From positions 22,331 through 86,330 of the forward strand of contig DHVZ01000060.1 in NCBI GenBank assembly GCA_002412925.1: a stretch of 64,000 nt of DNA, in the 5' to 3' direction. The DNA comes from Anaerolineales bacterium UBA5195. GTDB lineage: Bacteria; Chloroflexota; Anaerolineae; Anaerolineales; Villigracilaceae. Below the pieces are notes generated by a model. That model did no database searches. It saw only the letters and a list, made by a program, of their open reading frames with translations, and was not told the DNA's origin. The position numbers and the translations under genes are program-made. Of this stretch, positions 9,101 to 16,735 are shown piece after piece. The number at the start of each line of letters is the position of its first letter. The stretch's first letter is position 1.

Positions 9101-9133
9101 GCATCCCGCAGGAATTCAGTTCCTGCGGGATGC
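9101..9133 (-). terminator. Hairpin after the 9160-9678 gene
   Basis: GCATCCCGCAGGAA (9101-9114) pairs perfectly with TTCCTGCGGGATGC (9120-9133) around TTCAG. It stands between the stop of the 9160-9678 gene and tpiA. There is no strong T-run, so it may be a terminator or a palindromic repeat. The remaining non-coding bases 8881-9100 show nothing recognisable. Confidence 0.6.
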
Positions 9134-9159
9134 CTCATGCCTGCTTAGGTTGTGGATGA

Positions 9160-9678
9160 CTATTTGGACTCTGTCACGCTTAAATCCGTGCCGCCGCCCG
9201 GGCTGGGGGTGAAGGAAACATCAAAGGATTTATTGGAACCATCACCACAGGTCACAGTCCATTGTTCTTTCCAGGCACCAGACGAATCCGGCTCCTGGAG
9301 CACCTCAATGGCGGTCTGGCTGGCATCGGTAGCCGCACACCCAGAGACGGCTGCAGCCGTGACAACATAACCCCAAGTGTTGGTACGCAACAAATCATCG
9401 CCAAGCCCGCCTTGCGGAATCAGGTTGGAAGGTAAAGCCGGCATCGGCACGTCTGAGGGATTGGATGGATCCGCAGGCATGGATGGGAGTTCGGGCATGG
9501 CCGTCAGTTGCTGGTTAACCGATGAATAGACATTGCCAACCGCCGGTCCCATAAACAGGAAGACAGCTGCAATCGCAAGGCAGCAGCAACACAGCAAGAC
9601 AACCACCACGATAGCAATGATCTTTCCGGTATTGGCTTTCTTGGGCTGTTCCACCGGAGTAAACTGGGAACCTTCCAT
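9160..9678 (-). CDS. Small membrane-anchored protein with CCCC transmembrane segment, unknown function
   Basis: 172 residues. A short polar N-terminus is followed by one membrane helix (KIIAIVVVVLLCCCCLAIAAVFLFM, about residues 19-43, given in part) with four consecutive cysteines. The rest is extracytoplasmic, with a Pro/Met-rich linker (MPELPSMPADPSNPSDVP) and a small globular part with two cysteines (SGCAAT, VTCGDG) that could form a disulfide. GAGGAGAG precedes the ATG. The next gene upstream encodes a miniature version of the same helix. No family recognised. Confidence 0.75.
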   Translation of the reverse strand: MEGSQFTPVEQPKKANTGKIIAIVVVVLLCCCCLAIAAVFLFMGPAVGNVYSSVNQQLTAMPELPSMPADPSNPSDVPMPALPSNLIPQGGLGDDLLRTNTWGYVVTAAAVSGCAATDASQTAIEVLQEPDSSGAWKEQWTVTCGDGSNKSFDVSFTPSPGGGTDLSVTESK

Positions 9679-9852
9679 ATTTTTTCTCTCCTCTTTGGCA
9701 AATAAAAGTGCTGGACAAAGTCTTCAGTCCATTCACTAATACTATACCCAAATATGGGTCAATTCATATCATCTTTTTGGGGGATATTTATCCGATTAAT
9801 CTGGGGTTTCAGAATTTTCTGCAAAAAGCATTACCTGCCAGACTGACCATTT

Positions 9853-9993
9853 TCAACCGCCGAAAGATTGCATTAACGGCCCTTCCAAAATCGCAAAGGA
9901 CACGATCAGGCAGCAACAACAGAATAACAAGACAAGCAGGATAATTCCAACGATAACAAGCGGCTTATTGTTCGGGAGCTGCAAATTTTCCAT
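9853..9993 (-). CDS. 46-residue single-helix membrane peptide with CCCC motif
   Basis: Short gene: ATG 9993 with GAGGAG four bases upstream, stop TGA at 9855-9853. The product starts MENLQLPNNKP and is almost entirely one membrane helix with LLFCCCCLIVSFAILEG, then ends MQSFGG. The CCCC helix closely resembles that of the neighbouring 172-residue protein, so the two are probably related by duplication. The good ribosome binding site and this resemblance argue that it is real. Function unknown. Confidence 0.6.
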   Translation of the reverse strand: MENLQLPNNKPLVIVGIILLVLLFCCCCLIVSFAILEGPLMQSFGG

Positions 9994-10026
9994 GATACTC
10001 CTCACGTGTTTGGCATTTTCTCAAAT

Positions 10027-10062
10027 GCAGGCTTCCGAAACCGGTTGGTCTCGGAAGCCTGC
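10027..10062 (-). terminator. pgk terminator hairpin
   Basis: GCAGGCTTCCGA (10027-10038) and TCGGAAGCCTGC (10051-10062) form a 12-bp perfect stem just after the pgk stop on the minus strand. Confidence 0.65.
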
Positions 10063-10079
10063 CCTTACGCTTTCCTTGC

Positions 10080-11252
10080 TTATTTGTTGTTAAGCGCCGC
10101 GACGCCAGGAAGTTCTTTTCCTTCCAGGAATTCGAGCGATGCGCCGCCGCCGGTTGAGACGTGGGTCATCTGCTTGGCAAGGCCCGCCTTCTTGACTGCG
10201 CTGGCGCTGTCGCCTCCGCCAATGACAGTTGTCGCGCCGGATTCAGCCAGCAGTTTGGCCAAGGCGAACGTCCCTTCGGCGAACCTGGGGAACTCGAAGA
10301 CGCCCACCGGGCCATTCCAGACGATCAATTTCGCGCCCGTGAGCGTCTCTTTGTAGAGCGCCAGGGTTTTCGGACCGACATCCAACATGCGCCAACCAGC
10401 CGGAATATCATCCACATCGACCACCTGGCTCTGGGCTTCGGCGTCGAATTTATCGGCTATGACCGCGTCCACCGGCAGGACGAGCTTGGCGCCTACTTTC
10501 GCCAGGATGCCTTTGGCTGTTTCAACCGAAGCCGTTTCGACCAGGCTGTCTTGCATGTTTAAACCTTTGGCAGCCAGGAAGGTATTCGCCATGCCGCCGC
10601 CGATGATCAGCTTGTCGCACTTCGAAAGCAGGGTTTCGACCACCAGGATTTTATCGCTGATCTTGGCGCCGCCCAGGATGGCGATATACGGGTGCTCAGG
10701 GTCAGCAACTGCGCGGCCCAGGTATTCCAGTTCCTGTTCCATCAGGAAGCCAGAGACGGCCGGGAGGAAGCGGGCAATCCCTTCGGTGGAGGCGTGCGCG
10801 CGATGAGCAGAGCCAAAAGCATCGTTGACGTAGACATCTGCCAGCGCGGCCATCTGCTTGGCAAGTTCCAGGTCATTTTTCTCTTCACCGGCATGAAAAC
10901 GGGTATTTTCGAGCATGACCACATCACCGGGCTTGAGCGCCACGGCGATTTTTTCCACTTCGGGGCCGACGCAATCAGGGGCCATCGTCACCGGCCTGCC
11001 AAGATGACCAGCCAGCACTTCGGCGGCGGCTTTCAAGCTGAACTCTGGGTCCGGCCCGCCCTTGGGGCGGCCGAGGTGGCTGGCCAGCAGGAGCGAAGCG
11101 CCCTGTTCGAGCACATACTGGATGGTCGGCAGGGCGGCTTTAATGCGCTTGTCATCGGTCACTTTGCCTTCAGCCATCGGCACGTTGAAATCAACGCGCA
11201 TAAAAACGCGCTTGCCTTTCAAGTCAATATCTTTTACCGTCTTTTTATTCAT
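10080..11252 (-). CDS. pgk: Phosphoglycerate kinase
   Basis: Transfers phosphate between 1,3-bisphosphoglycerate and ADP. 390 residues, the normal length. Visible motifs: RVDFNVPM at the N-terminus (substrate-binding Arg/Asp/Asn), SHLGRPKG, NDAFGSAHRAHAS, the nucleotide-binding GGAKISDK, and GGGDSASA near the C-terminus. The start ATG has AGGAGGAG upstream. It lies 94 bp downstream of gap on the same strand, with an inverted repeat between them, and its own terminator hairpin follows. Cytoplasmic enzyme; assignment is certain. Confidence 0.97.
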   Translation of the reverse strand: MNKKTVKDIDLKGKRVFMRVDFNVPMAEGKVTDDKRIKAALPTIQYVLEQGASLLLASHLGRPKGGPDPEFSLKAAAEVLAGHLGRPVTMAPDCVGPEVEKIAVALKPGDVVMLENTRFHAGEEKNDLELAKQMAALADVYVNDAFGSAHRAHASTEGIARFLPAVSGFLMEQELEYLGRAVADPEHPYIAILGGAKISDKILVVETLLSKCDKLIIGGGMANTFLAAKGLNMQDSLVETASVETAKGILAKVGAKLVLPVDAVIADKFDAEAQSQVVDVDDIPAGWRMLDVGPKTLALYKETLTGAKLIVWNGPVGVFEFPRFAEGTFALAKLLAESGATTVIGGGDSASAVKKAGLAKQMTHVSTGGGASLEFLEGKELPGVAALNNK

Positions 11253-11270
11253 GGGAAACTCCTCCTATTT

Positions 11271-11324
11271 GTAAACAAGTACACAGGTAAACAGGTTTTC
11301 TTGTCTACGTGTGTACTTGTCTAC
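11271..11324. repeat. Inverted repeat between gap and pgk
   Basis: GTAAACAAGTACACA (11271-11285) and TGTGTACTTGTCTAC (11310-11324) are inverted with one mismatch in 15, and a further copy of the AAACAGG theme lies between. It could be a processing or attenuation hairpin in a gap-pgk transcript, or a dispersed palindromic repeat. Confidence 0.5.
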
Positions 11325-11346
11325 TATTTTATGTATTTTTTGTGAC

Positions 11347-12405
11347 TTACAGGCTTTTCGCCATCAATGCAGCCAGGTCGGCGGTGCGGCAGGAGTAGCC
11401 CCACTCGTTGTCGTACCAGGTCACAACCTTGATGAAGTTGCTCTTTTCCTTGCCCAAAACGCTGGTGAAGGGTAGGTCAACAGAGGAGCTGTACGGGCTA
11501 CCCTTAAAGTCCATGCTGACCAGGGGCTCATCCACGGCTTCCAGGATACCCTTGAAGCGTGGCAGTTTGGCTGCCTCGCGGAAGGCCTGGCGCAGTTCTT
11601 CGGTGGTGGTCTCTTTTTCGAGTTCAGCAGTGAAATCCACCACCGAGACGGTCGGGGTCGGAACGCGCAGGGAATAACCGTCAAACTTACCCTTCAGGTC
11701 CGGGATCACCAGGGAGATAGCCTTGGCAGCGCCAGTGGTGGTCGGGATGATGTTCAACCCGGCGGAGCGGGCGCGGCGCAGGTCCGAATGCGGCATATCC
11801 AAGACCTTCTGGTCGTTGGTGTAGGAGTGAATGGTGGTCATGAAAGCGCGCTTGATGGTGTACTTGTCATGCACAACTTTTGCGGCCGGGGCCAGGCAGT
11901 TCGTGGTGCAAGAGGCATTCGAAACCACGTGGTGGGTCTTCGGGTCGTACTTGTCTTCGTTGACGCCCAAAACAACGGTCAGGTCTTCACCTTCGGCTGG
12001 GGCCGAAATGATGACTTTCTTCGCGCCGCCTGCGGTGATGTGGTTGACTGCGCCCTTGACGGTCTTGCCCTTCTTGTTGACGCCATCTTCCTTGATAGTG
12101 AACAGACCGGTCGACTCAATCACGATTTCCACGCCCAGGTCTTTCCACGGGATGGCAGCCGGGTCAGTCTCTTTGAAGACTCTGACTTTCTTGCCATCCA
12201 CCAAAAGGCCATCCTCGACCACTTCAACGGTGCCATTGAAACGCCCGTAGGTCGAATCGTATTTGAGCAGGTGCGCCATGGTTTTCGTATCGCCGATATC
12301 GTTGAAAGCGACAACTTCCAGGGTATCGGGGTAGGAATCGCGGATCGCCTTGAGAACCTGGCGACCAATTCGGCCGAAGCCATTAATACCAACTTTTACT
12401 GTCAT
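11347..12405 (-). CDS. gap: Glyceraldehyde-3-phosphate dehydrogenase (type I)
   Basis: Oxidises glyceraldehyde 3-phosphate to 1,3-bisphosphoglycerate. 352 residues. The N-terminal Rossmann motif GINGFGRIGRQ, FNDIGD (Asp favours NAD), the active-site SNASCTTNCLAP with Cys166, and the C-terminal WYDNEWGYS are all present. GAGGAGG precedes the start. Upstream on the minus strand lies an ATTGTG-N8-CACAAT palindrome about 20-45 bp before the start that could be an operator. pgk follows, then further away tpiA. Confidence 0.97.
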   Translation of the reverse strand: MTVKVGINGFGRIGRQVLKAIRDSYPDTLEVVAFNDIGDTKTMAHLLKYDSTYGRFNGTVEVVEDGLLVDGKKVRVFKETDPAAIPWKDLGVEIVIESTGLFTIKEDGVNKKGKTVKGAVNHITAGGAKKVIISAPAEGEDLTVVLGVNEDKYDPKTHHVVSNASCTTNCLAPAAKVVHDKYTIKRAFMTTIHSYTNDQKVLDMPHSDLRRARSAGLNIIPTTTGAAKAISLVIPDLKGKFDGYSLRVPTPTVSVVDFTAELEKETTTEELRQAFREAAKLPRFKGILEAVDEPLVSMDFKGSPYSSSVDLPFTSVLGKEKSNFIKVVTWYDNEWGYSCRTADLAALMAKSL

Positions 12406-12426
12406 AATAAAACCTCCTCAGGTTTA

Positions 12427-12446
12427 TAGATTGTGAATTTTTACAC
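12427..12446 (-). promoter_or_regulatory. Candidate operator upstream of gap
   Basis: On the minus strand ATTGTG-TAAAAATT-CACAAT is a 6-8-6 palindrome close to the gap start. A TAAAAT hexamer lies just upstream and a TATAAT farther up (minus strand, 12511-12506). Function as a repressor site is inferred from position and symmetry only. Confidence 0.3.
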
Positions 12447-12539
12447 AATTAGGAATTTTACCACAAACTCGCTCTTGGTGTGGTCTATACAGCCCGTACC
12501 CGTAATTATAATCAGTACTCACGAAAGTTGAAAGAATTT

Positions 12540-12593
12540 CCGATTTTAGGTGTGCGCGGCGGGCCTGCGTCCGCCGCGCACACCTAAAATCGG
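12540..12593. repeat. Perfect 23-bp inverted repeat between gap and yvcK
   Basis: Left arm 12540-12562 starts CCGATTTTAGG and ends GCGCGGCGG; the right arm 12571-12593 is its exact complement, with the loop GCCTGCGT. The GC-rich core with AT-rich outer arms could end transcription downstream of yvcK, but the stem is longer than usual for a simple terminator. Confidence 0.7.
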
Positions 12594-12624
12594 GTTTCTC
12601 CAAGATGTTTCGAGAACTACTGAT

Positions 12625-13959
12625 TTAATTATCCCGGTCAAGCAGTGGGCCGGTGCGTTCATCCAGCAAGTCCATCAGGGTTTTAGCAAGTTTCTCCGAG
12701 TCATGCCGCCAGGGATGTTCCAGATCGAGAAAATCAGCTAAATAAATCGGGTAACCAGCAGGATTCTCGCCTATCTTAACCCATTCTACCCCATTTGGTA
12801 ATGTTCCTTCATGGCGATTATTACAAACGATGATATCAAATAAACCCTTGCCAACATGCTCCTCCAGTACCGAAAGGTGGTCGCCAACATCATAGGAACC
12901 AGTCTCTCCCGGCTGGGTGGCGATATTGACCACGTAGATTTTCAGCGCCCGACTCGCATGCAGAGCCGCCAGCAAATCAGGGACGAGCAGGTTTGGCAAG
13001 ATACTGGTATACAAACTACCAGGCCCAATGACCAGCAGATCGGCAGCCAGGATGGCCTGGAGGACGGGCGGGAACGCAGGCGGGTTATTCGGCACCAAGT
13101 ACACGTGGCGGACCCGTCCCGGCATTTCGGGGATGCTGCTCTCCCCTTCCACCCGCACCTGGTTGACCATGTTCGGGAGTTGGACATCAGCGACCAGCTT
13201 GACATCGTGGAGCGTGGCTGGCAACACCCGGCCGTGGACGGAAAGCACCCGCCCTGATTCGGCAATCGCCTCCTCGAAGCTGCCGGTCACATCGGCCAGA
13301 GCCGAGATAAACAGGTTCCCGAACGAATGCCCGCCCAGACCGGAATCGTCGTTGAAGCGGTATTGAAATAACTGGGCTAGCAACGCCTCATCGTTGGAGA
13401 GCGCCGCCAGGCAATTGCGGATATCGCCCGGCGGTAAAATGCCCAGGCTGAGGCGCAGTTTTCCAGACGAGCCACCGTCATCAGCCACGGTGACAACAGC
13501 TGTCAGGTTATAGGTGTAGTTTTTCAATCCACGTAACAGGGTGGCCAAACCATGCCCGCCCCCCATTGTCACCACCCTCGCACCGCGCTCGCGGCGGCGA
13601 AAATCTGCAATCTGATCCACCAGGCGGCGATCCTTGCGCAGGAAGGGATTGAGCAGGGCGCGATTTAGCCCCCACAAGCCCCAAGTAACGAGACTCAGGC
13701 CCAGGATTAAGAAAATCGCCACCCGCACCGGGCGCGGGAAAAAGCGCAGGCTGGCGACATCCAAAACCGGCAGGATCGAATCCGCGCTGTTCGTCCGGTA
13801 AATATCCAGCAGGAAATAAGCGACGCCAATACCCAGCAGGGTGATTCCTGCCAACAGGATACCGAACCAGCGTTTGACGCCCAACCCGGGGACCAGCCAA
13901 CGCAGCACGCCGGTAAATTCGCGTTTCAATGCGCTAAAAAAAATGCGACTCTTTTGCAC
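12625..13959 (-). CDS. yvcK: YvcK/CofD-like gluconeogenesis factor with N-terminal membrane part
   Basis: Family known for UDP-sugar binding and for a role in carbon metabolism and cell-wall synthesis. The core begins GGGHGLATLLRGLK and continues VTVADDGGSSGKLR, GILPPGDIRNCLAALS, and GPGSLYTSILPNLL, all typical. Unlike the classical cytoplasmic form, about 125 residues precede the core, with two membrane helices (GILLAGITLLGIGVAYFLL and VAIFLILGLSLVTWGLWG). The GTG 13959 start is chosen because TATTAT lies six bases upstream; the longer open frame to 14490 runs antisense through the ROK gene and its first part is not protein-like. Divergent from the sugar kinase gene. Gives 444 residues. Confidence 0.88.
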   Translation of the reverse strand: MQKSRIFFSALKREFTGVLRWLVPGLGVKRWFGILLAGITLLGIGVAYFLLDIYRTNSADSILPVLDVASLRFFPRPVRVAIFLILGLSLVTWGLWGLNRALLNPFLRKDRRLVDQIADFRRRERGARVVTMGGGHGLATLLRGLKNYTYNLTAVVTVADDGGSSGKLRLSLGILPPGDIRNCLAALSNDEALLAQLFQYRFNDDSGLGGHSFGNLFISALADVTGSFEEAIAESGRVLSVHGRVLPATLHDVKLVADVQLPNMVNQVRVEGESSIPEMPGRVRHVYLVPNNPPAFPPVLQAILAADLLVIGPGSLYTSILPNLLVPDLLAALHASRALKIYVVNIATQPGETGSYDVGDHLSVLEEHVGKGLFDIIVCNNRHEGTLPNGVEWVKIGENPAGYPIYLADFLDLEHPWRHDSEKLAKTLMDLLDERTGPLLDRDN

Positions 13960-13965
13960 GAAATG

Positions 13966-13971
13966 ATAATA
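13966..13971 (-). promoter_or_regulatory. -10 element of a probably leaderless yvcK transcript
   Basis: TATTAT on the minus strand, then CATTTC, then GTG 13959. The six-base gap and lack of a Shine-Dalgarno site point to a leaderless mRNA. It stands back to back with the ROK promoter. Confidence 0.5.
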
Positions 13972-14099
13972 GCAGGCTTCAAAACATCCGTCAACGGCTA
14001 ACGATTCGCGATTGAGAATTTCTGCGAATGCGCAGACAAAGAAGGATGTAACGTCCCCGAACATCACATTCGTCACATCTGCGAAGCAGGCCTTTACGA

Positions 14100-14105
14100 T
14101 ATAAT
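14100..14105 (+). promoter_or_regulatory. -10 element of a probably leaderless ROK kinase transcript
   Basis: TATAAT followed by seven bases (TATTTTC) and ATG 14113. No Shine-Dalgarno sequence is present, so the transcript would begin at or next to the start codon. Confidence 0.6.
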
Positions 14106-14112
14106 TATTTTC

Positions 14113-15054
14113 ATGACCATGATTATCGCGATTGACATCGGCGGGACCCAAATCCGCGCGGCGGCTTTCCGGCGCGGGAACACAACGCCCGAAACCGTCC
14201 AGCGTACCCCCACGCGGGGTGAAGGGACAGCCTTCGAGCGCATGTGTGCGCTGATCCAGTCCATCTGGCCGGAAGATATCAAGGTCGAAAAGATCGTTGT
14301 AGCGCTGCCGGGGCCGCTCAACCCTGAAACCGGGGTGATTTTCTCGGCGCCCAATATCCCTGGCTGGGAAAACTTTCCAATTGGTCCCGAACTGGAAAAA
14401 CGTTTCGGTGTGCCCGCCAGGATCGGCAACGACGCCAACCTGGCGGCGTTGGGAGAATGGCGCTTCGGGGCTGGGCAGGGCCATCACCACGTTTTGTACC
14501 TGACAATCAGCACCGGCATCGGTGGCGGAGTGATCAGTGATGACCGCCTGCTGCTCGGTTCACATGGGCTGGCCGCGGAAGTTGGTCACTTGGCGGTCTT
14601 GCCCGATGGCCCAGTCTGCGGCTGCGGCCAGCGCGGGCATCTGGAAGCCCTGGCTGCGGGGCCTGCCATTGCCCGTTATGCGCAAGAACAAATCGCTCTT
14701 GGGGTCAAATCGAGCCTGGCAGGCAAGAAAAAACTAACCGCCCGCGAGGTCTCGGAAGCCGCCGCCCTGGGAGACGCCCTGGCCATTCAGTCCCTGGAAC
14801 GCGCCGGGACATACATCGGCCAAGCGCTGGCAGTCTTTTTGCACATGTTCAACCCTTCGATCGTGATTTTTGGCGGCGGGGTCTCGTTCAGCGGGAAATT
14901 CCTACTCGACCCAGTGAAGCAAGCGCTTGAAAAGCACGTTATGGATCAATCGTACCTGAAAAACCTGGTGATCGCGAATGCCGCACTGGGCGACGATGCC
15001 GGGTTGATGGGCGCGTTGGCCCTGGGCCTGATGCCCGACAAACCCGATAACTGA
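14113..15054 (+). CDS. ROK-family sugar kinase (glucokinase-like)
   Basis: Cytoplasmic kinase of the ROK family, probably phosphorylating glucose or a related hexose with ATP. The phosphate-binding motif IDIGGTQIRAA is near the N-terminus. NDANLAALGEW contains the catalytic Asp, followed by LTISTGIGGG. The ROK zinc site is complete: EVGHLAV with CGCGQRGHLEALA. Length 313 residues is normal. A second ATG six bases downstream (14119) is also possible. Its divergent partner is a YvcK-like carbon-metabolism factor, so the pair may be co-regulated. The exact sugar cannot be read from sequence. Confidence 0.9.
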   Translation: MTMIIAIDIGGTQIRAAAFRRGNTTPETVQRTPTRGEGTAFERMCALIQSIWPEDIKVEKIVVALPGPLNPETGVIFSAPNIPGWENFPIGPELEKRFGVPARIGNDANLAALGEWRFGAGQGHHHVLYLTISTGIGGGVISDDRLLLGSHGLAAEVGHLAVLPDGPVCGCGQRGHLEALAAGPAIARYAQEQIALGVKSSLAGKKKLTAREVSEAAALGDALAIQSLERAGTYIGQALAVFLHMFNPSIVIFGGGVSFSGKFLLDPVKQALEKHVMDQSYLKNLVIANAALGDDAGLMGALALGLMPDKPDN

Positions 15055-15272
15055 CAACCTGCCTGCCTCCCCCAGGCCGTTATTCCAGATCAACGGGGAG
15101 TCATTACAGCTTTGCGATTTTTGGTCAGCATTTTCGCTCAAGAATCGCGGCATTGCACCATTCCCAAATTTTCAAATTATGCTTTTGATTGATCGTTGGA
15201 AGCTCTGCCGCATCCAACTCCCAATCTTTCTCAATCGTCCAACCTACCAATTTCACCTGAAGGAGCCTCCTC

Positions 15273-16598
15273 ATGGAACCAATGAAGTTACCCGGGCCGA
15301 AGGCCCGCGCGCTGGTCAAGCGCGATTCGTCTGTCATTTCCCCCTCGTATCCGCGCGACTATCCCTTTGCCATGGATCATGGCAAAGGCTCATGGCTCTG
15401 GGATGTCGATGGAAATAAATTCCTGGACTTCATGGCCGGGATTGCGGTCAACTCCACCGGGCATGCCCACCCCGAAGTCGTCAAAGCCGTTCAAGAGCAG
15501 GCAGAGAAATTCCTGCACATTTCGTCCGATTTCTACCATATCAGCATGATCGAAATGGCCGAAAAACTGGACGAAATCGCCCCGATGCACGAAGCCGCCG
15601 TTTCCTTCCTGACCAACTCAGGGACAGAATCGGTCGAAACGGCCCTCAAACTGGCGCGCTACCACACCGGGCGTACCAACTTTATCGGCTTTACCGGCGC
15701 CTTCCATGGCCGGACGATGGGCGCAGTCACAATGACGGCCAGCAAATCCATGTACCACAGCGGATTCTACCCGTTGATGAACGGCGTGGTGCACGCGCCC
15801 TTCCCCAACCCCTATCGCCCAATCCTGGAGCGCGCAGCCGGTGAAGACTACGGTGAAACCGTCGTACGCTATATCGACGAGCAAATTTTCAAACAAATCG
15901 TCCCCGCAGACGAAGTCGCCGGGATCCTGGTGGAACCCATCCAGGGCGAGGGCGGCTACATCGTCCCGCCGGCCGGGTTCTTCCCGGCGCTGCGCAAGTT
16001 GTGCGACAAGTACGGCATCCTGCTGCTCGCCGACGAGGTCCAAAGCGGGATGGGGCGCACCGGCAAGTGGTGGGCAATCGAGAACTTTGGCGTGGAACCG
16101 GATATTTTCACCACAGCCAAAGGCATCGCCAGCGGCGTACCGCTGGGCGCGTGTGTCGCCCGCCGGTCGATCATGGACTGGGGCCGCGGCGCGCACGGCA
16201 ATACCTACGGCGGGAATCCGCTTTCGTGCGTGGCTGGCCTGAAAACCATCGAGCTGATCCAGCGCGAATACATGAAAAATGCTTCCGAAGTCGGGCAGTA
16301 TACGCTGGATGCACTGGCAGAAATTGCCGCCCGGCACCCCTCGATCGGCGAGGTGCGCGGCATCGGCCTGATGATCGGCGTGGAATTTGTCAAAAACAAG
16401 GAAAACAAGGAACCCGCCCCCGAACTGCGCGACAAATTGGTCCATTATGCCTTCGAGCGCGGCCTGCTCCTGCTCGGCTGCGCCAAGTCGGTCATTCGCA
16501 TCGCTCCCCCGCTGAGCATCTCGAAGGATGAAGTCAATCACGGTCTGGAAATTTTCGAAGAAGCGCTCACGCTGGCAGAAAAAGATTTCGTCAGCTAG
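15273..16598 (+). CDS. Class III PLP aminotransferase (4-aminobutyrate/acetylornithine type)
   Basis: PLP-dependent transaminase acting on an omega-amino group. 441 residues. Features: LDFMAGIAVNSTGHAHPEV, NSGTESVETALKLARYHTGR, FHGRTMGA, the PLP-phosphate and aspartate region LLLADEVQSGMGRTG, and the Schiff-base lysine in TTAKGIASG (about Lys283). GNTYGGNPLSC is typical of the GABA/ornithine group. The ATG has GGAG upstream. The 218 bp between the ROK gene and this gene hold no clear feature. Substrate (4-aminobutyrate, acetylornithine or a beta-amino acid) is not settled by sequence alone; tandem hairpins follow the stop. Confidence 0.9.
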   Translation: MEPMKLPGPKARALVKRDSSVISPSYPRDYPFAMDHGKGSWLWDVDGNKFLDFMAGIAVNSTGHAHPEVVKAVQEQAEKFLHISSDFYHISMIEMAEKLDEIAPMHEAAVSFLTNSGTESVETALKLARYHTGRTNFIGFTGAFHGRTMGAVTMTASKSMYHSGFYPLMNGVVHAPFPNPYRPILERAAGEDYGETVVRYIDEQIFKQIVPADEVAGILVEPIQGEGGYIVPPAGFFPALRKLCDKYGILLLADEVQSGMGRTGKWWAIENFGVEPDIFTTAKGIASGVPLGACVARRSIMDWGRGAHGNTYGGNPLSCVAGLKTIELIQREYMKNASEVGQYTLDALAEIAARHPSIGEVRGIGLMIGVEFVKNKENKEPAPELRDKLVHYAFERGLLLLGCAKSVIRIAPPLSISKDEVNHGLEIFEEALTLAEKDFVS

Positions 16599-16601
16599 TT
16601 G

Positions 16602-16713
16602 CACTCCAATGTCTCCTGACATTGGAGTGTCTGTCCAAAACCTTACGCGCTGGTCTCCTGACCAGCGCGTTTTTTCTGGTTGGACACTGGTCAGGAGACC
16701 AGCGCCCAACCAG
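16602..16713. repeat. Three tandem hairpins with GTC-TCCT-GAC cores, including a terminator
   Basis: Hairpin 1, CACTCCAATGTC-TCCT and complement (16602-16629). Hairpin 2, ACGCGCTGGTC-TCCT and complement, followed by TTTTT (16645-16675), a good terminator for the aminotransferase. Hairpin 3 (16676-16713) is inverted, with CTGGTC-AGGA-GACCAG inside a CTGGTTGG/CCAACCAG outer stem. All share the same core tetraloop, which suggests a palindromic repeat family as well as termination between converging genes. Confidence 0.75.
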
Positions 16714-16735
16714 AAAAACAACCCGCCCCTTACTC

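Noticed and set aside
12625..14490. 621-codon open frame on the minus strand read as one long protein
   Set aside because: The part upstream of 13959 lies antisense to the ROK kinase and has no protein-like motifs; a -10 element six bases before GTG 13959 fits the shorter YvcK product.
15125..15337. 70-codon minus-strand open frame with many tryptophans (WTIEKDWELDAAEL, KIWEWCNAAI)
   Set aside because: No ribosome site, overlaps the start of the aminotransferase gene on the opposite strand, and I recognise no family. It might be a remnant, but the evidence is too thin.
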